From Planktomarina sp. (GTDB lineage: Bacteria; Pseudomonadota; Alphaproteobacteria; Rhodobacterales; Rhodobacteraceae): a stretch of 24,474 nt of DNA. Within the stretch, counting starts at the first letter, position 1. Every line of letters starts with the position of its first letter. Positions 14,016 to 22,393 of the stretch are shown here, one piece after another. The notes beneath the pieces were generated by a model. That model had not been told where the DNA came from. It worked only from the letters and a program-made list of their open reading frames with translations, and did no database searches. The translations under genes were made by a program, and so were the position numbers. Where the stretch lies: contig JADHLF010000038.1 in the NCBI GenBank assembly GCA_016780825.1, positions 1 to 24,474 on the forward strand, in the 5' to 3' direction.

Positions 14016-15081
14016 TGGGATCCCATGCATGTGGATGCGCGGCGGCACGTCTAAGGGCGGATATTTTTTGGCCTCCGATCTGCCGGCAGATCGCGCAGAA
14101 CGCGATCAAGTGTTGCTGTCGATCATGGGCTCGCCTGATCCGCGCCAGATAGACGGCATGGGCGGGGGCGATCCTCTAACCTCCAAGGTCGCAATTGTCG
14201 CCCCATCCAAGCGACCGGGCATTGATGTGGACTACCTTTTCTTGCAAGTTTTTGTCGAGGAAGGCCGCGTCAGTGATGCACAGAACTGCGGAAACTTGCT
14301 GGCGGGCGTGGCCCCATTTGCCATTGAGCGGGCATTGGTCGCCGCGCAAATCGGCGAAACACCCGTGCGCATTTTCATGCAAAACACCAGCCAGGTTGCA
14401 ATCGCGCGGGTTAAAACGCCGAACAAACGCGTCACCTACTCTGGGGATGCCCGCATTGATGGCGTTCCCGGCACATCCGCGGCCATAGCCGTGACATTTA
14501 AAGACACAGAAGGATCCAGCTGCGGCGCAGTTTTCCCGACCGGGCAGCCCATAGATACGATCGACGGCATTGAGCTCACCATGATAGATAATGGCATGCC
14601 CTGCGTGCTCATACGCGCCATCGACCTTGGGCTAACTGGTACAGAGGCGCCGAGCACGCTTGATGCGAACGCAACCCTTAGGGCCCGCCTCGAAGCCATT
14701 CGCCGCATCGCCGGCCCCCGCATGGCGCTCGGCGATGTGGCCGGCAAAACGGTCCCAAAGATGACGATTATCTCACCGCCACAAAATGGCGGTGCCATTA
14801 CCACCCGAACATTCATTCCCCGCACATGTCACAAAGCAATTGGCGTTTTCGGCGCTGTGAGTGTCGCGACGGCCTGTCTCACAAAAGGCACCGTGGCAGA
14901 GGGCTTGGCCGAATTTGATGCAGCGGATCTGATGACCCTGTCCATCGAACATCCAAGCGGCGAAATGACAATTATGGGCCGCAGCGAGAATGGTCAGCTC
15001 CTCGACATCGAAGTCTTGCGCACTGCCCGAAAACTGATGGATGGTGCGGTTTTTGCGTCAGGCGAAAATGTTGCAACATAG
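14008..15081 (+). CDS. galD: 4-oxalomesaconate tautomerase, GalD/LigU-like (PrpF family)
   Basis: 357 aa, about the normal length of GalD (361 aa in P. putida). It opens with the family motif CMWMRGGTSKGGYF, then IDGMGGGDPLTSK and AQNCGNLLAG with Cys94, in the diaminopimelate-epimerase-like fold of PrpF proteins. GalD interconverts keto and enol forms of 4-oxalomesaconate, whereas SYK-6 LigU shifts its double bond; the reaction in this organism cannot be chosen from sequence. PrpF itself isomerises aconitate. The neighbours galB and galC make the 4-oxalomesaconate role far more likely. The ATG at 14008 overlaps the end of galC, with AAGG about nine bases upstream. The next gene starts 118 bases later after only a weak 5-base-pair hairpin (15094-15111). 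Confidence 0.92.
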   Translation: MSNGIPCMWMRGGTSKGGYFLASDLPADRAERDQVLLSIMGSPDPRQIDGMGGGDPLTSKVAIVAPSKRPGIDVDYLFLQVFVEEGRVSDAQNCGNLLAGVAPFAIERALVAAQIGETPVRIFMQNTSQVAIARVKTPNKRVTYSGDARIDGVPGTSAAIAVTFKDTEGSSCGAVFPTGQPIDTIDGIELTMIDNGMPCVLIRAIDLGLTGTEAPSTLDANATLRARLEAIRRIAGPRMALGDVAGKTVPKMTIISPPQNGGAITTRTFIPRTCHKAIGVFGAVSVATACLTKGTVAEGLAEFDAADLMTLSIEHPSGEMTIMGRSENGQLLDIEVLRTARKLMDGAVFASGENVAT

Positions 15082-15199
15082 AACTAGACTCTCTGGACTA
15101 TATCAGGTCCAATCGAAAAAAAGGGTCCGAACGCGCATGAGGCCCATAGCCAGCCCAACTTGTTGGTGCGTTGTTTAATTAGTCACCTGGGAGGACATA

Positions 15200-16399
15200 A
15201 TGTTTACAAGAACTCTGAAAAAGCTTGCCACAGTCGCGACGGCTATGGCTCTCTTAACGTCGGGCGTACACGCGGCCGATGTCATAAAAATTGGCGCAAT
15301 TGCACCCAAAACGGGCGGTTTGGCCGGCGGTGCGGTGGTGACGCAATGGCCCAATGTTGAATTATGGGTTAACCAGGTCAATGCGCGCGGCGGTTTAGAT
15401 GTCGGCGGCAAAATGATGCAAATTGAGCTGATTGAATATGACGACAAAACCAATCCTGGAGAACATATCAAACTGGCTCAACGCCTTGCGACACAGGACA
15501 AGGTAGATTTTATCGTGGCGCCCTATGGCACCGGATTTAACATTGCGACCGCGCCCATTTACGGAAAATTTGGCTACCCAATGATCGCCGTATCAGCCAT
15601 CACCGATAAAATGGAAGAGCTGACACAGCGTTATCCAAACCTGTTCTTTACCCTCGGGACAACAACGGCATTCGTGCAAGGCGTGACCGAAATCTTAGTC
15701 GAGCAGCGTGCCGCAGGGACGATTGGAAATGAGGTTGCAATGGTCAACGTCGCCGATGCCTTTGGGATTGAATTGGCCGACCGCGCGCGTGAGCTCTTCG
15801 CCGCTGAAGGTTTTGACATTGTTTATGACAAATCTTACCCCCTCGGCACTCCGGATCTATCGCCGGTTATGAAGGGTGCGAAAGAAAGCGGTGCAAAAGC
15901 CTTTATCGCCTGGTCCTATCCACCCGATAGCTTCGGTTTGGCCGAGCAAGCAATCATCGAAGATTTGGATGTAAATGTCTATTATTCCGCCGTTGCAACA
16001 AGTTTTCCAGCGTTTAGCGGTGTTTATGGCAGCAAGATCAATAACGTGCTTGGAGCCGGTGGAACCAATGTAGACGATCCGGCAATCGCAGCCTATCGTG
16101 CGGCGCATTCTGAGATTACTGGCAAAACTGCGGACTATTGGGCCTCTGCCAATACCTATGCGGCTTTGCAAATTTTGGAACAAGCGATCGTCGGCGCTGC
16201 AACCTTGGACCGCGACACGGTCACGCAATATATCAAGGACAACAGTTTCGACACAGTGATGGGCGATTTGAGCTTTAAGAACAATTTTTCCGACACGTTT
16301 TGGTCAGTTGGCCAATGGCAAGACGGCGTATTTAGGGGCGTTAAAGGGTCCAACGTCGAAGGTGCCGTTAATGTCCGCCTAAAAGACGGCTGGAAATAA
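15200..16399 (+). CDS. Liv-type ABC transporter periplasmic substrate-binding protein
   Basis: 399 aa with a clear signal peptide (about residues 1-25, cleavage near GVHA/AD) and a Peripla_BP_6 domain as in LivJ/LivK. It opens IKIGAIAPKTGGLAGG and has EYDDKTNPGEHIKLAQRL near residue 80. The ribosome binding site GGGAGG lies just upstream of the ATG at 15200. Proteins of this family bind branched-chain amino acids but also aromatic and phenylpropanoid acids, for example CouP of Rhodopseudomonas palustris. The downstream aryl-alcohol and aldehyde oxidising enzymes suggest a lignin-derived aromatic ligand (inference). It is followed by a strong hairpin and then the two permease and two ATPase genes. 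Confidence 0.93.
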   Translation: MFTRTLKKLATVATAMALLTSGVHAADVIKIGAIAPKTGGLAGGAVVTQWPNVELWVNQVNARGGLDVGGKMMQIELIEYDDKTNPGEHIKLAQRLATQDKVDFIVAPYGTGFNIATAPIYGKFGYPMIAVSAITDKMEELTQRYPNLFFTLGTTTAFVQGVTEILVEQRAAGTIGNEVAMVNVADAFGIELADRARELFAAEGFDIVYDKSYPLGTPDLSPVMKGAKESGAKAFIAWSYPPDSFGLAEQAIIEDLDVNVYYSAVATSFPAFSGVYGSKINNVLGAGGTNVDDPAIAAYRAAHSEITGKTADYWASANTYAALQILEQAIVGAATLDRDTVTQYIKDNSFDTVMGDLSFKNNFSDTFWSVGQWQDGVFRGVKGSNVEGAVNVRLKDGWK

Positions 16400-16410
16400 T
16401 ATAGAGCAAA

Positions 16411-16437
16411 TCCCCGGCGCGCCGACCGCGCCGGGGA
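16411..16437 (+). promoter_or_regulatory. GC-rich hairpin between the binding-protein gene and the first permease gene
   Basis: Perfect 11-base-pair stem, TCCCCGGCGCG (16411-16421) and CGCGCCGGGGA (16427-16437), with a five-base loop. No T run follows, so it is not a standard terminator. The right arm contains GGGGA, part of the ribosome binding site GGGGAGA of the permease gene that starts at 16450. The structure could both stabilise the upstream mRNA and lower translation of the permease, so that binding protein is made in excess. The function is inferred. Confidence 0.68.
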
Positions 16438-16449
16438 GACATAAGCATC

Positions 16450-17322
16450 ATGCAAATCATCGATATACTTATTTCGGGCCTCCTGCTGTCAGGCACCTAT
16501 GCGCTGGTCGCTATGGGTTTGAATCTCCAATACGGGGTCGCGCGCATTATGAATCTCGCAAATGGCGAGGTTTTGGTCTTTGGCTCATTGGCCGCATTTT
16601 GGCTTTACACATCAAGTCAGATTAGCCCACTTTTGACGATTTTGATCGTGATACCCATCAGCTTCGTTGGGAACCTTTTAATTTATAATCTTTTGTTGGC
16701 CCCCCTAGTGCGCCGCTCCAAATCTAGAGGTGCGCTGGAAGTGGATAGCATTCTGGCAACCTTCGGCATGTCCTTCATCTTGATTGGCGTAATGATTTCC
16801 ATAGAGGGCGGATTTTTCGCCTATAAATACCTCAGCGAGCCCATCCAAATTCTCGGGTCAACAACCTCATTGAGCCGATTGGTGGCGTTTTTAATCGCCA
16901 CATTGATCGCCCTTGTGCTGTATCTATGGCTCAATAAAACGCGCTCCGGTGTTGCGGTCCGCGCCGTCTCTGTATCGACCGAAGCGGCAGGGCTGGTGGG
17001 CATCAACGTGCCCAGAATATCAGCCTTCGCCTTCGCCATAGGTGGAGCGATAACGGCCGTCGGTGGCGCCTTGATTTCCACCTTTATCACTCTGGATGCA
17101 TCCATCGGTGTGGTGTTCACTCTTAAGGCGCTGATCATCGTTATCATGGGCGGCGTCGGCGAGATTCGCGGAGCGATCATTGCGGCCATTATTCTTGGCA
17201 TTGTAGAAACCACCGTGGCCACATTGGTTGATCCTGGCCTGACCTTAGCTGCAGCATATTTCATCTTCGTTTTGATCTTACTGTTTCGCCCGCAGGGCCT
17301 GTTTGGAAGGCGCAACGCATGA
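16450..17322 (+). CDS. livH: Liv-type ABC transporter permease, LivH type
   Basis: 290 aa, hydrophobic with about eight membrane segments. It has the LivH opening GLLLSGTYALVAMGLNLQYG followed by MNLANGEVLVFG, the cytoplasmic coupling stretch TEAAGLVGINVPRIS near residues 178-192, and the C-terminal GGVGEIRGAIIAAI. It pairs with the LivM-type protein to form the inner-membrane channel. Translation starts at ATG 16450 with GGGGAGA upstream, partly inside a hairpin. Its stop overlaps the next start as ATGA. The gene symbol reflects family and not proven amino-acid transport. Confidence 0.93.
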   Translation: MQIIDILISGLLLSGTYALVAMGLNLQYGVARIMNLANGEVLVFGSLAAFWLYTSSQISPLLTILIVIPISFVGNLLIYNLLLAPLVRRSKSRGALEVDSILATFGMSFILIGVMISIEGGFFAYKYLSEPIQILGSTTSLSRLVAFLIATLIALVLYLWLNKTRSGVAVRAVSVSTEAAGLVGINVPRISAFAFAIGGAITAVGGALISTFITLDASIGVVFTLKALIIVIMGGVGEIRGAIIAAIILGIVETTVATLVDPGLTLAAAYFIFVLILLFRPQGLFGRRNA

Positions 17323-18251
17323 GAGCCTCTACCGTACAAGAATTGATCATTGCAGCACTCCTTGCCTTTTTGGCCTCCCTTTGGCCCTTGGTTGTGGATA
17401 TTTACTGGCTGGGCATTGGCGTCGATGTCATGATGTATGTCGCGCTGGCCACATCCTGGGTCCTTTTTTCCGGTCCAACACATTACATCAGCCTCGCAAC
17501 AGCCGCATTTTTCGGCATTGGCGGTTTTTTGGTGGGTTCAGGCATGAGTGACTATGAGGCCAGTTTTTGGTCCATGGCGGCTTTGTCGGCCTGTGTTGGC
17601 GCGATTTTAGCGGCCTTGATTGGGCTGGCCACGCTGCGCCTCTCGGGCGTCTATTTTGTCATCTTCACCTTGGGCTTGGCGGAAATGATCCGCAATTTGG
17701 TCTCCTGGATCCAAAATAACTTTTTGGGATCACGGGGTCTTTATGTCTTTACCGATTTCACCGACAAACATCTCTATTGGATGCTGCTGGGTGTTGCCGT
17801 GGCGGTCTATCTTTTGGGCTGGATCATCAGCCGATCACGGCTAGGTTTTGCCCTTCGAATTATTGGCGGTGATGAAACTGTGGCGCGGCATGTCGGCATA
17901 GATACAGCCACGGTCAAGGTGATCCTATTCACCACAACCGGATTTTTCGCCGCGCTAGTCGGCGCCATCATTGCCCCACGCTGGAGCTATATTGAGCCCA
18001 ACCAAGTCTTCTCACCGCAATTGAGCTTCTTTGTGGTGATCATGGCACTTTTGGGCGGCGCAGGCCGGCTTTGGGGGCCCGTTGTCGGGGTCATCCCCTT
18101 CTTGCTGATTTGGAACTGGGTCGACACGAATTTTCCCAACCAATCCATATTGGTGCTGGGCATTGCCTTTTTGGTGATTGTTTATTTCCTACCCCATGGC
18201 GTGGTTGGACGGCTGGAACAATTGCGCAGCTGGTCGAGGACTTTGAGATGA
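17319..18251 (+). CDS. livM: Liv-type ABC transporter permease, LivM type
   Basis: 310 aa with multiple membrane segments. The LivM family blocks FSGPTHYISLATAAFFGIGG, ATLRLSGVYFVIFTLGLAEM and the coupling region ETVARHVGIDTATVKVILF are in the expected order. The C-terminal MALLGGAGRLWGPVVG is typical. It overlaps livH by four bases (ATGA) with GGAAGG eight bases upstream, and overlaps livG in the same way. It is the second half of the transmembrane channel of this importer. Confidence 0.93.
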   Translation: MRASTVQELIIAALLAFLASLWPLVVDIYWLGIGVDVMMYVALATSWVLFSGPTHYISLATAAFFGIGGFLVGSGMSDYEASFWSMAALSACVGAILAALIGLATLRLSGVYFVIFTLGLAEMIRNLVSWIQNNFLGSRGLYVFTDFTDKHLYWMLLGVAVAVYLLGWIISRSRLGFALRIIGGDETVARHVGIDTATVKVILFTTTGFFAALVGAIIAPRWSYIEPNQVFSPQLSFFVVIMALLGGAGRLWGPVVGVIPFLLIWNWVDTNFPNQSILVLGIAFLVIVYFLPHGVVGRLEQLRSWSRTLR

Positions 18252-18988
18252 GACACAAGCCTCAATCTGTGCTCTCTGTGCAAGGCGTGACCAAACGCTT
18301 TGATGGGCTGGTGGCTGTCTCGAAAATGTTTTTTCATGTGGGAGCACAGGAGATGGTTGGGGTGATTGGCCCCAATGGCTCTGGCAAAACCACAATGATG
18401 AATTTGATTTCTGGCGTCTATACCCCAAACGAGGGGAGAATTTCCTTGCACGGGCGCCAGATCTCCCATCTGCCACCGCAACACATTTGCCGCGAAGGCA
18501 TCGGACGCACCTTTCAACTGGTGCGCCTATTGCCGGGCCTTACGGTATTGGAAAATGTCAAAGCCGGCGCGGTGTTCGGGCATAAACGTCGCTGGGGTCG
18601 CGATGCAGATCACTTCGCCTTGGAGATGCTGGAGCGCGTCGGCCTAGAGGGGCAAAGCCATGCGCCCATTTCTACGCTCACATATATTGATCAAAAACGT
18701 GTTGAACTCGCGCGCGTATTGGCTGGGGAGCCCGAAGTTCTCCTTTTGGATGAATGGCTCGCCGGTCTCAATCCGACAGAATTGGAAACCGGAATCCAAC
18801 TTATTCATGATTTGCGTGATGAGGGGCGAACTGTTGTGATGGTCGAACATGTGATGGATGCCATCAGATCGCTGTGCGACCGTTGTGTGGTCATGTCTTA
18901 TGGGACCAAAATAGCCGAAGGCACACCCGAAGAAGTCTTATCCGACAAAGAGGTCATTAAAGCCTACCTAGGAGATGACAATGCTTGA
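18248..18988 (+). CDS. livG: Liv-type ABC transporter ATPase, LivG type, with atypical signature motif
   Basis: 246 aa from the ATG at 18248, which overlaps the livM stop (ATGA) with GAGGA upstream. Walker A is GPNGSGKTT (41-49), the Q-loop glutamine is Gln90 in RTFQ, Walker B is VLLLDE (164-169), and the switch histidine is His201. The signature region reads STLTYIDQKRVELARVL. LivG proteins usually have a short Gly-containing motif such as YGxQRRLEIAR, so the glycine seems replaced (Ile147). The residue after the Walker B glutamate is Trp instead of Pro (DEWLAGLNPTE). ATP binding should be intact. The partner LivF has a perfect signature, so the heterodimer may have one degenerate site. Confidence 0.9.
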   Translation: MRHKPQSVLSVQGVTKRFDGLVAVSKMFFHVGAQEMVGVIGPNGSGKTTMMNLISGVYTPNEGRISLHGRQISHLPPQHICREGIGRTFQLVRLLPGLTVLENVKAGAVFGHKRRWGRDADHFALEMLERVGLEGQSHAPISTLTYIDQKRVELARVLAGEPEVLLLDEWLAGLNPTELETGIQLIHDLRDEGRTVVMVEHVMDAIRSLCDRCVVMSYGTKIAEGTPEEVLSDKEVIKAYLGDDNA

Positions 18989-20114
18989 CGTGCGAGGGCT
19001 CAGCGCGGCCTATGGGCAACATCCAGCTTTAAATGAAGTGTCACTCAGCGTTGAGCCGGGTGAAATTGTGGTCATTTTGGGGGCCAATGGAGCCGGGAAA
19101 TCAACCCTGCTCAGAGCCATTGCCGGAATATGCGAGGGCCGCGTTTCCGGCCAAGTGATGCTGAATGGCGCATCGCTCACCGCCCTCAATTCAGATCAAA
19201 TTGTTGAGCAAGGCGTGGCGCTGGTGCCCGAAGGGCGGGCAATATTTGGCGATTTGACGGTCAAAGAAAACTTGCTGCTCGGCGCCTATTCCGCCCGCGC
19301 CCGAGCGGAAGAGGCGCAAAATCTTGAGCGTGTCTTAAAACTCTTTCCCAAGTTGATCGAACGCCAAACCCAAATCGCGCGCACCATGTCTGGCGGCGAA
19401 CAGCAGATGGTGGCTATTGGCCGCGCGATGATGTCAGCGCCCGATATATTAATGCTGGATGAACCCTCATTGGGCCTGTCTCCGCTTTTGTGCCGGGAAT
19501 TGTTCCAAAACCTAGCTGTCGTCAAAGATTTGGGCATTGGCGTTTTGCTGGTTGAGCAGAATGCCAAACAAAGTTTGGCCATCGCAGATCGCGGATATCT
19601 GCTGGAAAACACCCGCATCACGCGCGAAGACAGCGCAGCGCAGTTGCGCTCCGATCCCTCAGTTCAAAAGGCGTTTTTAGGGGCTGATAGCACGACACGC
19701 CATCAGCCGCCGCCTCAGACGATCGAAACACAGCCTGTGGAGCCGCGTTTTGCCCCGGGCCCGGCTTTGCCGCGCAGGAGCGCCGAACAGCTGATTGGCG
19801 GCTCGATTGAGGATCTCATCGCCTCCGCCAGCGCAGCATCGACGCAGGCCTTAACCTCTCGGACCAGCAGCACTGTGACCCAGGCAGACAAAGTAGCACA
19901 ATCGCGCCTGGAATTCGTGCTGAAAGATATCGAATCCGCCGCCGCCGCGGCGCGGCGCAACGGGCCGGCCTCTCGCCCGACCTACGCCCCCTCCCCATCG
20001 CCGCAGCCCGTGCAACACGAAGACAGCCCACCTCCGCCCGTGATTGAAATTTACAAGCGCCCGCACGTCGAAGTCTTTCGCCGACGTCCATCGGGCCAAT
20101 TTGAAAGGGAGTAA
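18981..20114 (+). CDS. livF: Liv-type ABC transporter ATPase, LivF type, with long C-terminal extension
   Basis: 377 aa, whereas LivF proteins are normally about 235-240. Residues 1-235 are a complete ABC ATPase with Walker A GANGAGKST, signature MSGGEQQ, Walker B ILMLDEPSLGLSP and the VEQN switch, ending in the usual QKAFLG. About 140 residues follow, rich in Pro, Ser, Ala and Arg (PPPQTIETQPVEPRF), then an amphipathic stretch (AEQLIGGSIEDLIASA). The C-terminus is strongly basic (EVFRRRPSGQFERE). The tail is probably largely disordered. The start is ATG 18981, with GGAG six bases upstream; another ATG at 18975 overlaps that site. The next gene begins one base after the stop with GGGAG inside the end of this gene, so the extension is not a misread intergenic region. 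Confidence 0.92.
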   Translation: MLDVRGLSAAYGQHPALNEVSLSVEPGEIVVILGANGAGKSTLLRAIAGICEGRVSGQVMLNGASLTALNSDQIVEQGVALVPEGRAIFGDLTVKENLLLGAYSARARAEEAQNLERVLKLFPKLIERQTQIARTMSGGEQQMVAIGRAMMSAPDILMLDEPSLGLSPLLCRELFQNLAVVKDLGIGVLLVEQNAKQSLAIADRGYLLENTRITREDSAAQLRSDPSVQKAFLGADSTTRHQPPPQTIETQPVEPRFAPGPALPRRSAEQLIGGSIEDLIASASAASTQALTSRTSSTVTQADKVAQSRLEFVLKDIESAAAAARRNGPASRPTYAPSPSPQPVQHEDSPPPPVIEIYKRPHVEVFRRRPSGQFERE

Positions 20115-20115
20115 C

Positions 20116-21591
20116 ATGCTCGACAGCACCCACACGGCCGAAAATATAAAAGGCCTTTTCATCAATGGGCAATGGCAACAAACGAGCGGTCATTTTGACG
20201 ACCTCAATCCGTCCGACGGTCGTGTCTGGGCGCGGGTGCCAAATGCCTCAGTGACAGAAACCAAGCAGGCGATTGACGCAGCCCGGCAAGCCTTCCCCGC
20301 ATGGTCCGCTCTGAAATTTCAAGAGCGCGCTGAATATATGTTGAAAATCGCGGCAGCGATCGAACGCAAGGCAGATCAATTTGTCAACGCAGCCCAATTT
20401 GAAGGGGGCGGCTGGTATGGCAAGGGCATTTATGAGACCAAGGCCATGCCTGAGATATTCAAGGCCGCAGCGGCTTTGTGCTATGCCCCAATTGGCGAAA
20501 TCCTGCCCTCTTTAAACGGTAAAGTCAGCCAAGCAATCCGAACCCCTATGGGGGTCATCGGGGTCATAAGCCCATGGAATGTTCCAGGTATTTTGGCGGC
20601 CCGTCCGTTCTCTTTCGCAATGGCGATGGGCAATACCATCGTTCTTAAACCTTCGGAAGAGACGCCCTATATGGGCGGGATTTTCTTCGCTGAGGTCATG
20701 GAAGAGGTGGGCCTGCCCCCCGGAGTGTTCAACGTCATTACCTGCTCACGCGATAACGTTGCATCCGTGGGCGATGAAATGGTCGATAATCCGACGGTGA
20801 AGGGTGTGGCATTTACAGGCTCCACCGCCGTTGGCAGGCGCATTGCCGCCAAATGTGGCGCGCATTTGAAAAAAGCCTGCATTGAGCTCGGCGGTAAAGA
20901 CAGCCTCATTGTCTTGGATGATGCGGATATGGACAGAGCCACATCGGCTGCAAGTTTTGGCGCCTTTATGCACCAGGGCCAGGTTTGTATGAGTGTGGAA
21001 AAAATATTGGTCCAAGACAGCGTTTATGACAGTTTCATGCAAGGGTTTGTGGCCCGCGCTGCGAAATTGAAAACTGGCAATGTTGCCGATAAATCTAATG
21101 TTATCGGACCCTTGATCAATGATCGTCAAGCAGAGCGTGTGAAATCTCAATTGCAAGATGCCCTGGCCAAAGGCGCGAAACTTGCTCTGGGTGGCACTGT
21201 GAATGGCCGCTTTGTGGAACCTACGATTTTGACTCACGTGAACCCAAGCATGGATATTTGGCGCGATGAAACCTTTGGTCCCGTTGCAATCGTCAGTCGC
21301 TTTCACACAGATGCAGAGGCAATCGCGATGAACAATGATACCGAATACGGTCTGTCTTGCGGGATCATTACAAAAAATGAACATCGCGCGATAGAAATGG
21401 CGCAGAGCCTCGAGACGGGCATGTGCCATGTCAATTGCGCACCGATCAACGATGAAGCCCACGCACCCTTTGGGGGCACAAAGGCAAGCGGATTAGGCCG
21501 CTATGGCGGGCGATGGTCGTTGGAAAGCTTTTCTGAAACGCGATGGATCACCCTAGACCGTGGCCAAAAACCCTTCCCACCTGTGTTTTAA
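20116..21591 (+). CDS. Aromatic aldehyde dehydrogenase (vanillin/coniferyl-aldehyde dehydrogenase-like)
   Basis: 491 aa, standard NAD(P)-dependent aldehyde dehydrogenase. Landmarks are Asn155 in ISPWN, Lys178 in LKPSEETP, FTGSTAVGRR (cofactor binding), general base Glu257 in ELGGK and nucleophile Cys291 in HQGQVCMS. The stretches GEILPSLNGKV, TPMGVIGVISPWN and HQGQVCMSVEKI resemble benzaldehyde and vanillin dehydrogenases more than aliphatic ALDHs (from memory). It would oxidise an aryl aldehyde to its acid in the cytosol. The ATG at 20116 follows GGGAG and lies one base after the livF stop; the SDR gene starts two bases after its end. Coupling with a coniferyl-alcohol-dehydrogenase-like SDR suggests successive alcohol, aldehyde and acid steps. 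The exact substrate is not shown. Confidence 0.9.
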   Translation: MLDSTHTAENIKGLFINGQWQQTSGHFDDLNPSDGRVWARVPNASVTETKQAIDAARQAFPAWSALKFQERAEYMLKIAAAIERKADQFVNAAQFEGGGWYGKGIYETKAMPEIFKAAAALCYAPIGEILPSLNGKVSQAIRTPMGVIGVISPWNVPGILAARPFSFAMAMGNTIVLKPSEETPYMGGIFFAEVMEEVGLPPGVFNVITCSRDNVASVGDEMVDNPTVKGVAFTGSTAVGRRIAAKCGAHLKKACIELGGKDSLIVLDDADMDRATSAASFGAFMHQGQVCMSVEKILVQDSVYDSFMQGFVARAAKLKTGNVADKSNVIGPLINDRQAERVKSQLQDALAKGAKLALGGTVNGRFVEPTILTHVNPSMDIWRDETFGPVAIVSRFHTDAEAIAMNNDTEYGLSCGIITKNEHRAIEMAQSLETGMCHVNCAPINDEAHAPFGGTKASGLGRYGGRWSLESFSETRWITLDRGQKPFPPVF

Positions 21592-21593
21592 TC

Positions 21594-22382
21594 ATGCGCG
21601 ATTTAGTCAAAGGAAAACGCATTGTCGTCACGGGCTCCTCTTCTGGCATTGGTTGGGAGACAGCGCGCCGTTTAACCGAGCAAGGTGCAGAGGTGCTCGG
21701 GATAGATATAACCAAAAACTTCGACCATGTTGAAGAATTTTATCGCGCTGATCTGTCCGACCCCCGCGCAATCGACGCGCTTGTCGATGTCTTGCCCGAT
21801 GGGATTGACGGGTTGGTCAATAATGCCGGCCTGCCGCCCACCCAGAGTGCAAGCCTGCTGCTTCGGGTGAACCTCGTTGGGTTAAAACGCTTAACTTATG
21901 GGCTCATCCCAAAACTTGCGGAGGGTGCGAGCATTGTCAATGTCGCTTCACTCGCTGGAATGGGCTGGCCCGACTCTGTCGAGGCGATCAAAGCCGCCGA
22001 GCATTTAGATTTCTACAATCTTGACGCATTCATCGCGCAATGGAATGTCACATCTGACGGAGGGCGAAGCTATTTCTTTTCGAAAGAAGCGCTTATCGCT
22101 TGGACCCTGCAAAACCGATGGACCTGGCGAGACACGGGCATCCGCATGAATTGCGTCAGCCCGGGCCCGGTAGATACCCCAATTCTGGATGATTTTCTCC
22201 AAACCCTGGGAGCCCGGGCGGAGGAGGATCGACGGATCATGGACCGCCCGGGCCGCGCCGAAGACATCGCGCCCGTGATTATGTTTTTGTTAAGTGACAT
22301 GACCAGCTGGATTCGCGGGACAAATATCCCGGCAGACGGCGGCATGGCGTCAAACATTCTGTGCAATAAGCACAGTTTATAA
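21594..22382 (+). CDS. Short-chain dehydrogenase, coniferyl-alcohol dehydrogenase-like
   Basis: 262 aa SDR. The cofactor motif is TGSSSGIG (13-20), followed by NNAG (76-79). The catalytic Ser119 lies in NVASLAG and Tyr160/Lys164 in SYFFSK. The C-terminal half, with RMNCVSPGPVDTPIL and TNIPADGGMAS, parallels CalA of Pseudomonas sp. HR199 as remembered. CalA oxidises coniferyl alcohol to coniferyl aldehyde with NAD+. The ATG at 21594 is two bases after the ALDH stop and has no clear ribosome binding site, so translation is probably coupled. An in-frame ATG at 21543 lies inside the ALDH gene and is less likely. Substrate assignment to monolignols is inferred from resemblance plus the ALDH partner. 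Confidence 0.88.
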   Translation: MRDLVKGKRIVVTGSSSGIGWETARRLTEQGAEVLGIDITKNFDHVEEFYRADLSDPRAIDALVDVLPDGIDGLVNNAGLPPTQSASLLLRVNLVGLKRLTYGLIPKLAEGASIVNVASLAGMGWPDSVEAIKAAEHLDFYNLDAFIAQWNVTSDGGRSYFFSKEALIAWTLQNRWTWRDTGIRMNCVSPGPVDTPILDDFLQTLGARAEEDRRIMDRPGRAEDIAPVIMFLLSDMTSWIRGTNIPADGGMASNILCNKHSL

Positions 22383-22393
22383 GGAGAGAGAAT

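Noticed and set aside
15094..15111. TGGAC/GTCCA hairpin followed by a short A run, as a terminator after galD
   Set aside because: The stem is only five base pairs and no T run follows on the + strand, so it is too weak to call.
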